Shown in pieces: positions 1 to 9,281 of a stretch of DNA of 32,764 nt. The DNA comes from Helicobacter labacensis. Its GTDB lineage: Bacteria > Campylobacterota > Campylobacteria > Campylobacterales > Helicobacteraceae. Position 1 is the first letter of the stretch; each line of letters begins with the position of its first letter. Below the pieces are notes generated by a model. The model saw only the letters and a list, made by a program, of their open reading frames with translations. It had not been told where the DNA came from and searched no databases. The translations under genes were made by a program, and so were the position numbers. The stretch is from contig NZ_QXQQ01000019.1 of assembly GCF_003660285.1 (NCBI RefSeq), positions 1 to 32,764 of the forward strand. Reading direction: 5' to 3'.

Positions 1-890
1 TTAAACGATAAGGTGAGCGGAGCAGCTTTAAGGCATCATCTAAAAAGCGCGCTACACAAGTCCCATAGTGTCAGCGAGTTTAAAACCCACTTGCGCGCTT
101 TAGCCAGCAGAGAGGACTTTGACAACGCCACCAAAGCCCTTATTAGAGAGATTGAGGGGGGAATGCCCCCAGATGATCCAAAATCCTTTGAATATAAGAC
201 GGAGGGGACTACAGATATAAAAAGTCTTAGGGTGGAGCTAAGGCAGAGTCTAATCCCTATTTTCAATAAAGATATTATGAAAAAGAGACGGGAGTAGTTG
301 CTAGGTTCAACCAATGGAATCAAAAAAATCTCTAGCGAAAAAGCTTTGAATAAAAGTTTAGAAAATAGTTTCACAAAAAAAGAAGAACGCCCCCTTAAGC
401 GCGTTTTTAATTGCCCTCTATGCTAAGGTAATGGGGGAGGGGGAGTTTGGCTTTGCTAAGACCTATTCTAACCGCGCCATTGATGGGGTAGTAGGCATTG
501 TAGATAGCATTGAATACATCAATGGGCAAGATTGCGAGGCGGATAGATTGCGCGCTTTGAGGTTATCTGTGTGCTTTGTGGACGATGGGATCAGGGCGTG
601 GGGGCGACACACCCACGAATGAGAGCATACTAGACAGCCAAGCGCGCCATAGATTTGCAACTTAACGACGCGCTCAAAGAAGTTACAGACAATTTAGATG
701 CCTTTATGCATTTAATTGGACTGGGGAGAGATTCATTGCCCGCATACACAAGGCCACAACGCCCCTTAGAGGAACTAGGGCATGGGCACTCTTTAAAGTG
801 CGGTAACGCGATTAGATAGGTTCCAAAACCCCCATATGGAGCAGATGGATCAAGGTCAAAAATTACTTAAACAAGCGTCCCTTGCGACCC
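1..890 (+). pseudogene. Degraded plus-strand coding remnant, probably mobile-element derived
   Basis: No intact gene is visible. Coding-like stretches follow one another on the plus strand in changing frames. One is open from the left edge to a TAG at 295-297. The same frame then reads on to 423 with the text STNGIKKISSEKALNKSLEN. A second runs about 401-622, a third 634-819, and a fourth 806 to about 890, after which it only shadows the 3' end of mqo. The protein text looks natural (for example DLQLNDALKEVTDNLDAF at 652-705), but stops and frame jumps separate the pieces. The STNGIKKISS text reminds me of C-terminal domains of phage or conjugative-element polyvalent proteins. That is recollection, not a search result. 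Remnants of one or two large genes are likely; function unknown. Confidence 0.5.
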
Positions 891-891
891 C

Positions 892-2256
892 TTATACCGT
901 TGTGTTCAGCTCCTCAGGTGAGAGTTCCTCATAGAAGCGTTCCACATCTAAATGTGCACCTAGGTATTGCGTGATTTCCTTAGCGTCTGTCAAGGCGTTT
1001 TCTAAACAGCTAGTTGCGCCCGGAGAGGGAGTCATGTTAAAGGTGATGCCCTGATGGGTGATGATTTTGCGCTCACCTAAGATGAGCTTTTTCTTGGAGC
1101 GATCCAACACTTGGGGGCGCACTTCCCCAAATCCGGAGGCGTATTGTAAGTCGCTAAGCGATAAGGAGGGAATGATTTTGCGCGCATCGTGCAAGAATTT
1201 GCGCTTACCCACATAAGGGATTTCAAAGACAATGTTTTTAAAGACATAATTTCTAATGTCTCTCTCTGTAAAGAGATCAAAGACGATTCCCATTACATCC
1301 ATGTTGAAGTCCATTTTGAATAATTCCCAGCTAATGCCCTTCAAGCAAGAGGTTTTATGGCGCTCTAGCTTAGGCATGGCTAGGGCTGTGGGACCTAGGC
1401 GGGTTTTGCCCTTAATCCACACATCTGGGTCGCCATGCAAGGCTGCAAAGGGCAATTTGGGGTTTTGCACGGTGTAAACCTTACCGCGCAACAATTCGCT
1501 AGGCACAAAGTAAAAACTCCCGGCCACGGGCAAACAACCCAAATCCAAACCATAACCCATGGATTGGGCTAGAGGCAAGGAGTAAGACCCCGCGTCCACT
1601 AGCACGAATTTGCCATAAATCTCATCGCCCTCCGTGGAGATCACCGCCCATTCGTCTATACAACGCTCGATTCTATCGACCTTGAAACGGAAAAAAGTCT
1701 GGTTTTCTGGATTGCACAACATCGCCTCTTGCACAAAATTTTCGCTCAATAGCTCGAAGTTCATGCCACACCAGTATTTTTCAAACCCACTTCCCACCAC
1801 ATTTTCGGGGCGATCTAGACCGTGTTGTTCGGCGATCACCATAGGCTCGATCTCCTTAACCTTAGCTTTGTCAAAGAAAGTAAGCCCCGGGTAGATTTCT
1901 TTAAATTCTTCATGTCTTTTAGCGATGAAGGCGCATTCTTTATCTCCCACCCCAATTGCCATTTTCTGCATTTCAAAAATGGCTTTATTTTGGAGGTTTT
2001 TGTTAAAGGCGTAACGGCGGATTTTCTCGGCCGCTAGTTTGACTTTTCTAGCCTTCTTGGCGGTGTAATTGGTTTCAATCGCCCCATCGTGGATAGTTTG
2101 AGAATTGGCTTTAGCATTAGAGCTCACTCTAGCAACTTTGCTCTCTCTCTCTACAAGGGCAATTTTTTTCAAGTCTGTGTATTGACTCAAGGTCCAAAGC
2201 AGGGCGCAACCAGAAACCCCGCCCCCAATGATGATCACATCAAAATCCCGCTTCAT
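892..2256 (-). CDS. mqo: Malate:quinone oxidoreductase
   Basis: A 454-residue FAD-dependent enzyme that oxidises malate to oxaloacetate and passes electrons to the quinone pool. It is peripheral on the inner membrane and replaces NAD-dependent malate dehydrogenase in Helicobacter. The N-terminus has the dinucleotide-binding fold ([15 protein letters not shown], residues 8-22), then an acidic residue ending beta-2 (ALVERE) and the [14 protein letters not shown] stretch typical of the Mqo family. Length matches the family at about 450. The ATG at 2256 follows AAAGGAAATGT, a good ribosome site. In H. pylori the homologue (HP0086 from memory) is also next to the peptidase and rpoD genes found upstream here. 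The 3' end abuts the decayed region at 1-890. Confidence 0.93.
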   Translation of the reverse strand: MKRDFDVIIIGGGVSGCALLWTLSQYTDLKKIALVERESKVARVSSNAKANSQTIHDGAIETNYTAKKARKVKLAAEKIRRYAFNKNLQNKAIFEMQKMAIGVGDKECAFIAKRHEEFKEIYPGLTFFDKAKVKEIEPMVIAEQHGLDRPENVVGSGFEKYWCGMNFELLSENFVQEAMLCNPENQTFFRFKVDRIERCIDEWAVISTEGDEIYGKFVLVDAGSYSLPLAQSMGYGLDLGCLPVAGSFYFVPSELLRGKVYTVQNPKLPFAALHGDPDVWIKGKTRLGPTALAMPKLERHKTSCLKGISWELFKMDFNMDVMGIVFDLFTERDIRNYVFKNIVFEIPYVGKRKFLHDARKIIPSLSLSDLQYASGFGEVRPQVLDRSKKKLILGERKIITHQGITFNMTPSPGATSCLENALTDAKEITQYLGAHLDVERFYEELSPEELNTTV

Positions 2257-2286
2257 ACATTTCCTTTATTTGGGTTAAAAAGGCGG

Positions 2287-2292
2287 ATTGTA
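2287..2292 (-). promoter_or_regulatory. Predicted -10 box of mqo
   Basis: The minus strand reads TACAAT here, about 31 bases before the mqo ATG, in the short gap after the peptidase gene. Transcription would start near 2280. There is no clear -35 box, as is usual for sigma-80 promoters of Helicobacter. Prediction only. Confidence 0.4.
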
Positions 2293-2298
2293 GCATAA

Positions 2299-3585
2299 TC
2301 AATGCGCCGCCAACTTTAAGCTGTAATCATAGAGATCGGACATCGCCTCTATCCGATCGATGAGCAAACGCGTCTTAGAAGACGCGTCCTTGTTTTCCTT
2401 GCCTAATTCTAAGGTAGTGATCACGGCTTTGCCAATGTTATAGGTGTGCGTGTCTCCAGATTTCTCCACAGAGATCGCCCAAATGTTGTGCGCCACAATA
2501 GCCTTGCGTGCGTGCGTGCCCAAGTAGAGCATGATATGCCCTTTGAGCCAAAGAATGGTAGCAAAAGGGGTGGCATGTTTGATGATATAGGCTTCTTTTT
2601 GCAAAGCGTCCATCGCGCTCAAATCCACCATATTATTGGCGTAACGCACTTGGGCTAGGGAATTGCGTGGGAGTAAAATCCCAAAGCTAGCAAAGCTATC
2701 GCGTGTAAAGGCGGAACAATCGCGATTTTGATCCGTCCCGCCCCAACCATAGGGCTGACCTAGCATGGTGTCGATTACGGCAGCCATCACGCGCGCGCTC
2801 AAGGGACGCGGAAAAGGGGTGAAGTGGCGCGGGTTAAAGGGCGTAGGGATGAGTTTGGCAAAACCCTGTGAATCTTTGGCGTAAGTGTATACCTGTCTGG
2901 AGTTGACTAAGGGCAAAATCTCGCCCATATGGGTGAGCGCGACGACTTGGTGCGCGCGGTTATACAAGGGGATTTTATCTTGAAGAGGGGTGATGTAATG
3001 GGGGCTATTCATGAGGGTTTGAATCGTAGCGGGTTTAATTAAAGCGAGTTTCTCCACCTTGATCCAGCCATAGACAAAACTGCTTTGGATATGCGCATAA
3101 GTCTTGTCCGTATTGTAATGGGTGATGAGCACGGGCGTGCCCGCAAAGATCATTGAATTCTGCCAGCGATCAAAGGGAGATCCCACTTTATTGTAGTAGG
3201 GTTTGTCTGTGGGCACGGCGCGCACATCAGCGTCTTGAACCACTAGGGCTTTGAGTGCGTGGCTGGGGTAGTGCGGGGTGTCCATACTCTCCCAAAGCGC
3301 TTTTAGGGCTTTGGGATCATTGGGCTGACCTATTGCATCAAACCCACGCGCTTTAAAGAGGTCTTGCATCCAAAAGACTTCTTGGGTGTCGCGCATCACT
3401 TCCATACCCGTCCATGGGGCATACCATTGGGCTAAATACGCGTTTTTGAGTTTGTCTTTATCTGGGATAGGGAAAGCGTGTTTGGGGAGATAGTAGTTAG
3501 CTTCTTGGGGGAGTTTGAGGTCTAAAAGACTCTCTTGTGCGTTGAGAATCACGGCTAGACTGAGTAAAAAGCCCTTAAGTGCCAT
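2299..3585 (-). CDS. Exported SH3-domain NlpC/P60 (C40) cell-wall peptidase
   Basis: About 428 residues from the ATG at 3585, which gives a clean signal peptide ([17 protein letters not shown]). An in-frame start at 3627 would put a charged tail ahead of it and overlap the upstream gene more. The order is an N-terminal alpha-helical region, SH3-like segments about residues 110-250, and an NlpC/P60 domain about 265-380. The catalytic set is visible: Cys290 in RDCSAF, His350 in LKGHIMLYLG and His366 in VAHNIW. Such enzymes cut stem peptides of peptidoglycan in the periplasm. The homologue in H. pylori is HP0087 (from memory). The start lies inside the phosphatase gene, an 11-base overlap, so the two are probably co-translated. 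Confidence 0.82.
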   Translation of the reverse strand: MALKGFLLSLAVILNAQESLLDLKLPQEANYYLPKHAFPIPDKDKLKNAYLAQWYAPWTGMEVMRDTQEVFWMQDLFKARGFDAIGQPNDPKALKALWESMDTPHYPSHALKALVVQDADVRAVPTDKPYYNKVGSPFDRWQNSMIFAGTPVLITHYNTDKTYAHIQSSFVYGWIKVEKLALIKPATIQTLMNSPHYITPLQDKIPLYNRAHQVVALTHMGEILPLVNSRQVYTYAKDSQGFAKLIPTPFNPRHFTPFPRPLSARVMAAVIDTMLGQPYGWGGTDQNRDCSAFTRDSFASFGILLPRNSLAQVRYANNMVDLSAMDALQKEAYIIKHATPFATILWLKGHIMLYLGTHARKAIVAHNIWAISVEKSGDTHTYNIGKAVITTLELGKENKDASSKTRLLIDRIEAMSDLYDYSLKLAAH

Positions 3586-4033
3586 AGGTCGCCAATAGCT
3601 CCCCCACGCCCTGTTCAACCATGGCATACACTCTTTCTAAGTCCTGCACGCGCGTAAAGGTGTAGGGGTCTGGAATATCCGCCCCTCCCAAGCCAAAATC
3701 GCCTAATTTACACACATGGGGGTGGGTGATCCCCAAATCTTTTAAGGCTTCTATATTGCTCTTATCCATCGCTACGATCCACTCAAAGCGATTAGCTAGG
3801 GCTTGGGTGATGGGTTTGCTTTTAAAATGGGAGATGTCAAGCCCATGTCGTTGGGCGAGCTGGATAATGGGGGGATGGGGAGGTTCACCTTGATGGAAAG
3901 CAGAAATGCCAGCCCCATCTACGCGTAAATCCAAACCCTTATTTTCTACCACATTCTGGGCGATCCCCCTAGCCAACATAGAACGGCAGATATTGCCTAA
4001 ACACAAGAATAAGAGGCTTTTAGGGGCTTTCAT
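3575..4033 (-). CDS. Low-molecular-weight protein tyrosine phosphatase
   Basis: A 152-residue cytoplasmic phosphatase. The P-loop C-X5-R-S is at residues 11-18 (CLGNICRS) and the general-acid Asp is in the DPYTF motif at residue 122, the full catalytic set of the family. Residues after the P-loop read ML where most members have PxAE; the effect is unknown. Substrates could be arginine or tyrosine phosphoproteins. Bacterial members often sit with exopolysaccharide kinases, but none is nearby. The ATG at 4031-4033 overlaps the TGA of rpoD in an ATGA arrangement, so translation is probably coupled to the housekeeping sigma factor. I do not recall this gene between rpoD and HP0087 in H. pylori, so it may be a lineage-specific addition. 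Confidence 0.88.
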   Translation of the reverse strand: MKAPKSLLFLCLGNICRSMLARGIAQNVVENKGLDLRVDGAGISAFHQGEPPHPPIIQLAQRHGLDISHFKSKPITQALANRFEWIVAMDKSNIEALKDLGITHPHVCKLGDFGLGGADIPDPYTFTRVQDLERVYAMVEQGVGELLATYGT

Positions 4034-5898
4034 ATGCGCAAATAGCTTCTAAGCAAACGCCCATATTGGGGGCTACGCAATTTTTTGATCGCACTACTCT
4101 CAATTTGGCGTACGCGCTCCCGTGTTACATTGAGCTCCTTGCCAATTTCTTCTAAGGTGCGATCGCTCTCATCTTCAAGCAAACCAAAACGCATGCGAAT
4201 CACGGATTTTTCGCGTTCGTTGAGCTGATCGAGCACCCCATCAATTTGGGCTTTCAGATCCTCGCGCATGATGTGATCCATAGACCCCACCACCTTTTCA
4301 TTTTCCACGAAGTCCCCAAATTTGCCATCATCATCATTGCCCACAGGAGATTCTAGACTAATGGGCTCTTTGGTGATCTTGATGACATTTTTCACCTTCT
4401 CTAGGGGCAAGCCCACTTCTTTAGCCACCAAGTCTAAATCCGGCTCCTTGCCATTTTCTTGCATGTATTTGCGCATCACCTTGTTAATGCGGTTGATGGT
4501 GTCGATCATGTGGATGGGAATGCGAATCGTGCGGGCTTGATCGGCGATCGCACGACTGATTGCCTGTTTGATCCACCAAGTGGCGTAGGTAGAAAAGCGG
4601 TAATTTTTTTCATGTTCGAACTTATCCACCGCCTTCATCAAGCCAATATTACCCTCCTGAATTAAATCCAAAAAGGGCAACCCACGCGAGGTGTAGCGTT
4701 TGGCGATACTCACCACCAAGCGCAGGTTAGAACGCGCCATTTTGTTCTTGGCTTTATCAGAAATGAGTTTACCCCGCTTGATTTGCTCCAAGATCTCCTT
4801 GAGTTTGCTAGGCTCTAGATCAAAGCCATCCTCACTCGCCTCTTTGGTTTGGAAGAGTTTTTTAATTTCCATATAGCTAGCGATCATGGTCGCCTCAGGC
4901 ACCATGCTAGCGATCTCCTCCTTGCTCATGTTGGTGATGTTTTTTAAGATATTCTTGTGGTTTTCAATCAAGGCTTCATTGAACAAGGAGAGTTTATACT
5001 CTAGGCGTTTTAACTCCTTTTCAAACCCATCGCCACTTTTAAGCGAAGTTTCCATCGCCTTGACCAATTCCCCAATGAGCTTGCTTGTAGGACCTAGATC
5101 GTAGAGTTTTTCTTTAAGCACCCGGCGTTTGTAAGCCAAGCTCAAAGCGTGCAAGAGCTCGTCCTCTTGAACGGGGGTGTTGAGAGCTTTAAGCCACTCT
5201 TTTTTAGCTTTATTCAAGGCTTTGAAACTTTCGATCACTTTCTGCACGCGTTTGTGATCTTTTTCAGAGAGATTCTTTTTAACCTCAATGGTGCCTTCAT
5301 CTTCCTCGTCTAGTTCGCTTTCCTCTTCCTTCTTGGTGTTGCTTTCATCGTCATCAAAATTCCTAAATAACTCTTTAACGCGTCTTTCGCGATTAATGAG
5401 CGCGTCTTTATAATTGTGGATGAAGTCAATCAAATAGGGCACAGAACAAATCGCATCCAAGATAATGTTCTCGCCCAATTTGATCTGTTTGCTCAATTCG
5501 ACTTCTTCTTCCTTGCTAAGTAGAGGAATTTCGCCCATCTCGCGCAAATACATGCGCACGGGACTATCGCTTCTAGACCACTCGGTGAAATCCTTTTCTT
5601 TGATGAAGTCTAGGTTTTCCTCCGTATCCTCTTCAAGGGTTTTAGATTTCTTACGGGGGGTTTTGCGATCCATAGAGAGTGAGCTTAGGGCACACTCTGA
5701 AGAATGCACGAAAGACTTGTTGTATTTGATCGCAAGCTCTTTGATCTTTTTCACCTGAGAAGAGGTGGGGATTTTTTGAAACACATCCAAGAGCCGTTCG
5801 TAAGAAATGCTCTGTTCGCCTGTTTTGAAGATGTGCTCCAACTCTTCTTGAAAACTCACTTTGGGGGGATTTTTGGGGGTTTTATCGGATTTTTCCAT
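4030..5898 (-). CDS. rpoD: RNA polymerase primary sigma factor
   Basis: The housekeeping sigma factor (sigma-80 in Helicobacter), 622 residues from the ATG at 5898. That start is chosen because AGGA lies 8 bases before it; the frame stays open to 5955 but lacks a ribosome site. Region 1.2 is at [16 protein letters not shown], followed by a long acidic, lysine-rich non-conserved insert. Region 2 has the [10 protein letters not shown] and [11 protein letters not shown] core with the aromatic [13 protein letters not shown] melting segment. Region 4.2 has the helix-turn-helix [20 protein letters not shown] near the C-terminus. It is slightly shorter than the H. pylori protein as I recall it. It is first in an apparent operon with the phosphatase and peptidase. 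Confidence 0.97.
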   Translation of the reverse strand: MEKSDKTPKNPPKVSFQEELEHIFKTGEQSISYERLLDVFQKIPTSSQVKKIKELAIKYNKSFVHSSECALSSLSMDRKTPRKKSKTLEEDTEENLDFIKEKDFTEWSRSDSPVRMYLREMGEIPLLSKEEEVELSKQIKLGENIILDAICSVPYLIDFIHNYKDALINRERRVKELFRNFDDDESNTKKEEESELDEEDEGTIEVKKNLSEKDHKRVQKVIESFKALNKAKKEWLKALNTPVQEDELLHALSLAYKRRVLKEKLYDLGPTSKLIGELVKAMETSLKSGDGFEKELKRLEYKLSLFNEALIENHKNILKNITNMSKEEIASMVPEATMIASYMEIKKLFQTKEASEDGFDLEPSKLKEILEQIKRGKLISDKAKNKMARSNLRLVVSIAKRYTSRGLPFLDLIQEGNIGLMKAVDKFEHEKNYRFSTYATWWIKQAISRAIADQARTIRIPIHMIDTINRINKVMRKYMQENGKEPDLDLVAKEVGLPLEKVKNVIKITKEPISLESPVGNDDDGKFGDFVENEKVVGSMDHIMREDLKAQIDGVLDQLNEREKSVIRMRFGLLEDESDRTLEEIGKELNVTRERVRQIESSAIKKLRSPQYGRLLRSYLRI

Positions 5899-5953
5899 AG
5901 CGATCCTGTCTGACTTGGATTGTGGTAAACCACAAAAAAGAGAAAACACACCC

Positions 5954-5959
5954 ATTATA
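5954..5959 (-). promoter_or_regulatory. Predicted rpoD -10 box
   Basis: A perfect TATAAT on the minus strand, preceded by AC and followed by GGGTGTG. Transcription would start near 5947, leaving a leader of about 50 bases before rpoD. It diverges from the TATAAT of tatB, 39 bases away. Confidence 0.65.
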
Positions 5960-5997
5960 GTAAAAATTAACTTATGAAAATATTAAGACTAATGAGT

Positions 5998-6003
5998 TAT
6001 AAT
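5998..6003 (+). promoter_or_regulatory. Predicted tatB -10 box placing the start at the ATG
   Basis: A perfect TATAAT whose last base is 7 bases before the A of the tatB ATG. With usual spacing the first transcribed base is at or next to the start codon, which implies a leaderless message. No Shine-Dalgarno sequence precedes the ATG, which agrees. Confidence 0.55.
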
Positions 6004-6009
6004 GCGCGC

Positions 6010-6417
6010 ATGTTTGGAATAGGTTTTTTTGAAATTGTAGTGATTTTAGTTGTTGCTATTATCTTTTTAGGACCAGAGAAATTCCCCCAAGCGATGGTGG
6101 ATTTAGCGCGCTTTTTCAGGGCACTGAAAAAAACCCTCCATGACGCTAAGGAAACCTTGAATCAGGAATTGCATGTAGAAAGCCTCAAACAAGAGAGTTT
6201 AGAGTATAAAAAGCTCTTCGATGCAGAAGGACACAAGCTAGGAGACACTTTTAACAAAGAAATAAAAGAGCTCCAACAAGTCCAAGACGACCTGAAAAGT
6301 AGCATCGCGCATGCTAACCCCCTAGACGCGCTCTGTGATGAGGTGCAAGCCGATGAAGCCCCCCGCCCCAAAGTGTGCCTAGATAAACCCCCGTTCCCAG
6401 ATAGACGCGATGTTTGA
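6010..6417 (+). CDS. tatB: Twin-arginine translocase subunit TatB
   Basis: A 135-residue membrane protein of the Tat system, which exports folded proteins carrying twin-arginine signals. The start at 6010 gives the canonical N-terminus: one membrane helix at about residues 4-21 (GFFEIVVILVVAIIFLG), the hinge GPEKFPQAM, an amphipathic helix, and a charged coiled region to the C-terminus. An earlier in-frame ATG at 5974 would add 12 residues not found in TatB and would lie upstream of the promoter. TatB rather than TatA is supported by the Pro in the hinge, the long C-terminal helix and the tatC immediately downstream. It overlaps tatC by 8 bases. H. pylori has the same order (HP1060-HP1061). 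Confidence 0.88.
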   Translation: MFGIGFFEIVVILVVAIIFLGPEKFPQAMVDLARFFRALKKTLHDAKETLNQELHVESLKQESLEYKKLFDAEGHKLGDTFNKEIKELQQVQDDLKSSIAHANPLDALCDEVQADEAPRPKVCLDKPPFPDRRDV

Positions 6418-7117
6418 AGATCTAAAACCCCATCTTGAAGAGTTGCGTAAACGCCTCATCATCTGTATCGCTGTGCTGGTGGGTGCGTTTATCCTGTGCT
6501 TTAGCCTATGGGATCGTATTTTTGCATGGATTAGGGCTTCTTATGCAGGCAAATTGATCCAAATTTCGCCCATAGAGGGGATCATGGTGGCTATCAAGGT
6601 GAGTTTTTTAGCCTCCTTGGTGGTGGCTATGCCTGTGATCTTTTGGCAATTTTGGCTGTTTATTGCCCCGGGTCTTTACAAGCATGAAAAAAAGATGGTC
6701 TTACCCTTTGTCTTTTTTGCTACAATCATGTTTGCTATAGGCGCGTGCTTTGCTTACTATGTGGTTTTTCCCTTTGTGATCCACTACTTGGCTAATTTTG
6801 GGAGCGCGGTATTTGAAGCCAATATTTCAGCTTCTAGCTATGTGAGTTTTTTCACACGGCTGATTTTAGGCTTTGGGGTGGCGTTTGAATTACCGGTCTT
6901 GGCTTTTTTTCTGGCTAAAGTGGGCTTGATCACAGATGCCACGCTCAAGGGTTATTTCAAATACGCCATCGTGATTATCTTTATCATCGCCGCCATCATC
7001 ACCCCTCCGGATGTGATGAGTCAGGTCTGCATGGCTTTGCCCCTAATTGGTCTGTATGGGCTCTCCATTCTCATTGCCAAATGGGTTAACCCTGCCCCCA
7101 AAGACTCCAATGCCTGA
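6410..7117 (+). CDS. tatC: Twin-arginine translocase subunit TatC
   Basis: A 235-residue polytopic inner membrane protein that recognises twin-arginine signal peptides. The N-terminus has the conserved HLEELRKR motif (residues 6-13), where Glu is part of the signal-binding site, and the segment FWQFWLFIAPGLYKHEKK is the conserved cytoplasmic loop after helix 2. Six hydrophobic segments can be counted. Length is normal for the family. The ATG lies inside the end of tatB and the end overlaps queA by 8 bases, so the genes are one transcript with likely coupled translation. Confidence 0.95.
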   Translation: MFEDLKPHLEELRKRLIICIAVLVGAFILCFSLWDRIFAWIRASYAGKLIQISPIEGIMVAIKVSFLASLVVAMPVIFWQFWLFIAPGLYKHEKKMVLPFVFFATIMFAIGACFAYYVVFPFVIHYLANFGSAVFEANISASSYVSFFTRLILGFGVAFELPVLAFFLAKVGLITDATLKGYFKYAIVIIFIIAAIITPPDVMSQVCMALPLIGLYGLSILIAKWVNPAPKDSNA

Positions 7118-8135
7118 AATCCCCAAAGAGTTTTTGCTCTCCAGCTATCATTATGACCTACCTCCTGAATACATTGCCTCCACCCCTTTATTACCTCCAG
7201 AGCAGGCTAAACTCTTGGTCTATGAGCGTGGTAGTGGGCGTATTACTCATAGCCATTTTGCCCATGTCTTTGATTTTTTCCCCAAAGACGCGCTTATCGT
7301 GCTCAATGATACAAAAGTCATCAAAGCACGCCTTTATGGACGCAAGGCAAGCGGGGGCAAGATAGAATTATTGATCCACAATCCCCACAATCTCCACCAC
7401 TTCAACGCCCAAATTAGGGGGCGTATCTCTCAAGGGAGTCTTATTCATCTAGGACAGGAGTATTCTTGTGAAGTGCTAAGCCCCCCTGCTAGTTTACGCC
7501 AAGTGTGCTTTTACCACCACCAACACCCTTTAAACTGGGAGGGAGTGCTAACCATGCTCGAATTGCTAGGACATATGCCCATCCCCCCCTATCTCAAACG
7601 CCCAGACACCCCTACAGATGCGCAAACCTATCAAAGTGTCTTTGCCAAACATCCCGGAGCCATTGCCGCACCCACCGCCTCACTGCATTTCTCAGAGCAT
7701 GCCAAAGCGCACCTTTTAACCCATTTTGCCCACGCTTTTTTAACCCTGCATGTAGGGGCAGGGACTTTTTTAGGTGTAGAATGTGAGGACATTAGAGAGC
7801 ACCCCATGCACTCTGAGGCGTTGTTTATCCCTAAAGACACACAGCATGCCCTAGATCACGCGCCCTATGTCCTCTGTGTGGGCACGACAGCCCTCAGAGG
7901 GGTGGAGCATTACAAGCGTGGTAATGCCCTTAAACCCTGTGATCTCTTCTTGCACCCGGGCAACCCGGTTACCCATGTGCATGCCTTGCTGACAAACTTC
8001 CATTTGCCCGGATCCACTCTTATTATGTTGGTGGCTTCTATGGTGGGTTTACAAAAGTGTTTAGAACTCTATGGGATCGCCATCACCCATAATTACCGCT
8101 TTTATTCCTATGGCGATGCGATGCTGATCTTGTGA
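7110..8135 (+). CDS. queA: S-adenosylmethionine:tRNA ribosyltransferase-isomerase QueA
   Basis: Transfers the ribosyl part of SAM to preQ1 in tRNA to form epoxyqueuosine, a step in making the wobble-base queuosine. The protein is 341 residues from the ATG at 7110 (MPEIPKEFLLSSYHYDLP); the frame extends to 7047 but that would lie within tatC. Family signatures are visible: ALIVLNDTKVIKARL, GGKIELLI, TASLHFS, and near the end NFHLPGSTLIMLVAS, followed by a C-terminal YRFYSYGDAML. The stop overlaps the GTG of rsmG by 4 bases. The same order is found in H. pylori (HP1062-HP1063). Confidence 0.95.
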   Translation: MPEIPKEFLLSSYHYDLPPEYIASTPLLPPEQAKLLVYERGSGRITHSHFAHVFDFFPKDALIVLNDTKVIKARLYGRKASGGKIELLIHNPHNLHHFNAQIRGRISQGSLIHLGQEYSCEVLSPPASLRQVCFYHHQHPLNWEGVLTMLELLGHMPIPPYLKRPDTPTDAQTYQSVFAKHPGAIAAPTASLHFSEHAKAHLLTHFAHAFLTLHVGAGTFLGVECEDIREHPMHSEALFIPKDTQHALDHAPYVLCVGTTALRGVEHYKRGNALKPCDLFLHPGNPVTHVHALLTNFHLPGSTLIMLVASMVGLQKCLELYGIAITHNYRFYSYGDAMLIL

Positions 8136-8677
8136 GAACACAAACCCTATTGGATCACTTTGGCGCGCTGTTGTTAGAGTGGAATCAAACCCATGCCCTA
8201 AGCGGGGTAAAGAATCTAGCCCAAATCCAAGCCCAGATTGTAGATAGCGTGCGGGTGTTGGAGTTTATCCAATCTTTTAAAATTTGTTTAGATATTGGGA
8301 GCGGGGCGGGATTTCCGGGTATCCCTTTAGCCATCGCTTGTCCTCATGCGCGTTTTATTCTTGTAGAGCCTAATGCCAAAAAAATCGCCTTTTTACACCA
8401 TGCCAAAGCGCTATTAGGACTAGACAATGTAATCCTCAAGCGTGCGCGATTACAAGAGTTACCTCCTATGTCCGTAGAACTCATCACCTCTAGGGCACTA
8501 ATGGGCGCGCAAGAACTCCTCAAACTTAGCGCGCCTTTCTTAAAAGTGGGGGGGTATTTCTTGTTTTACAAGGGAAGTTTGCTAAAAGAAGAGATCGCCT
8601 GTTTGCCGAGTGAATGTTTTGTTTATGGCAAAAGGGTGTATTTTTACCGCCAAAAGGAGAGCGCATGCGTGTCTTGA
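8132..8677 (+). CDS. rsmG: 16S rRNA (guanine-N7) methyltransferase RsmG
   Basis: Methylates G527 of 16S rRNA (E. coli numbering) using SAM; formerly GidB. It has 181 residues and starts with GTG inside the queA stop (GTGA overlap). The Rossmann motif LDIGSGAGFPGIPLA (residues about 53-67) is diagnostic, with acidic FILVEPNAKKI following, and the later TSRAL motif. Loss of this enzyme gives low-level streptomycin resistance in other bacteria. The 3' end overlaps the next small gene by 13 bases. Confidence 0.93.
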   Translation: MRTQTLLDHFGALLLEWNQTHALSGVKNLAQIQAQIVDSVRVLEFIQSFKICLDIGSGAGFPGIPLAIACPHARFILVEPNAKKIAFLHHAKALLGLDNVILKRARLQELPPMSVELITSRALMGAQELLKLSAPFLKVGGYFLFYKGSLLKEEIACLPSECFVYGKRVYFYRQKESACVS

Positions 8678-8868
8678 TCTTATTGCTTATCATCGGCTGG
8701 GTAGTGTGGGTTTTATTCAAACGCGCTAAACCCAAATCCCCCCCTACCTCCTCTGTAGAAAACTTGCTAGAATGCGCGCATTGCAAAACTTACATTTCTA
8801 GCAAAGAGGCGATCTTTTTTCAGGGACGCGTGTTCTGTAGCCAACATTGTTTACAAAAGGGAGATTGA
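8665..8868 (+). CDS. Small membrane-anchored zinc-ribbon-like protein (PP0621 type)
   Basis: A 67-residue protein with an N-terminal membrane helix (RVLILLLIIGWVVWVLF), a short Pro/Ser linker, then two cysteine pairs: C-A-H-C and, 21 residues later, C-S-Q-H-C. The spacing suggests one small metal-binding module facing the cytoplasm or periplasm. The start at 8665 is chosen because AAAAGGAGA precedes it by a few bases; the frame extends to 8614 but has no such site. The homologue in H. pylori is HP1064 (from memory), in the same position after rsmG. The family is known but has no assigned function. It shares one base with the next gene. Confidence 0.75.
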   Translation: MRVLILLLIIGWVVWVLFKRAKPKSPPTSSVENLLECAHCKTYISSKEAIFFQGRVFCSQHCLQKGD

Positions 8869-9254
8869 TGCTCATCCTTGGACACCCTAAAATCCCATGC
8901 CCCATGTTTAAATCCATAAGCGAGATCGCCCAGATCGCCCAAAGCACTAACGACATCATCGTGTATTTCTACGCCCACTTAGAAAACGCTTGTGATCTAG
9001 CTTACCATTGTTACACACAACGGGTTAAATACGCGGTAGTCGTGTCTAACACCTACGATCTTGCCTTGATGATCAATTTTGCGCCCACTTACATCATCGC
9101 CCCCGCGCACGCCCAAGATTTTCAAAGCGTAGCCAATGACTATCTCTTGGATTCTAAAATCCTTATGCCCATTAGCGCGCAAGAAGAAATCACACAAGCC
9201 TTACAAATGCGCCTAGATGGGGTGATCTTCATGGAGTGGCTTACACGCGCTTAA
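8868..9254 (+). CDS. Conserved hypothetical protein (HP1065-like)
   Basis: A 128-residue cytoplasmic protein with no signal peptide or membrane helix. The ATG at 8868 is chosen because it forms a TGATG junction with the previous gene and follows AAAAGGGAG; the frame continues to 8847 without support. It alternates hydrophobic strands and helices (YAVVVSNTYDLALMINFAPTYIIAP), which suggests a small alpha/beta fold. I recognise no motif. It is last in the tatB to rsmG transcript, and the position matches HP1065 in H. pylori from memory. Function unknown. Confidence 0.7.
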   Translation: MLILGHPKIPCPMFKSISEIAQIAQSTNDIIVYFYAHLENACDLAYHCYTQRVKYAVVVSNTYDLALMINFAPTYIIAPAHAQDFQSVANDYLLDSKILMPISAQEEITQALQMRLDGVIFMEWLTRA

Positions 9255-9281
9255 GCTAGATCGTGCTAGCATGAACACTTT

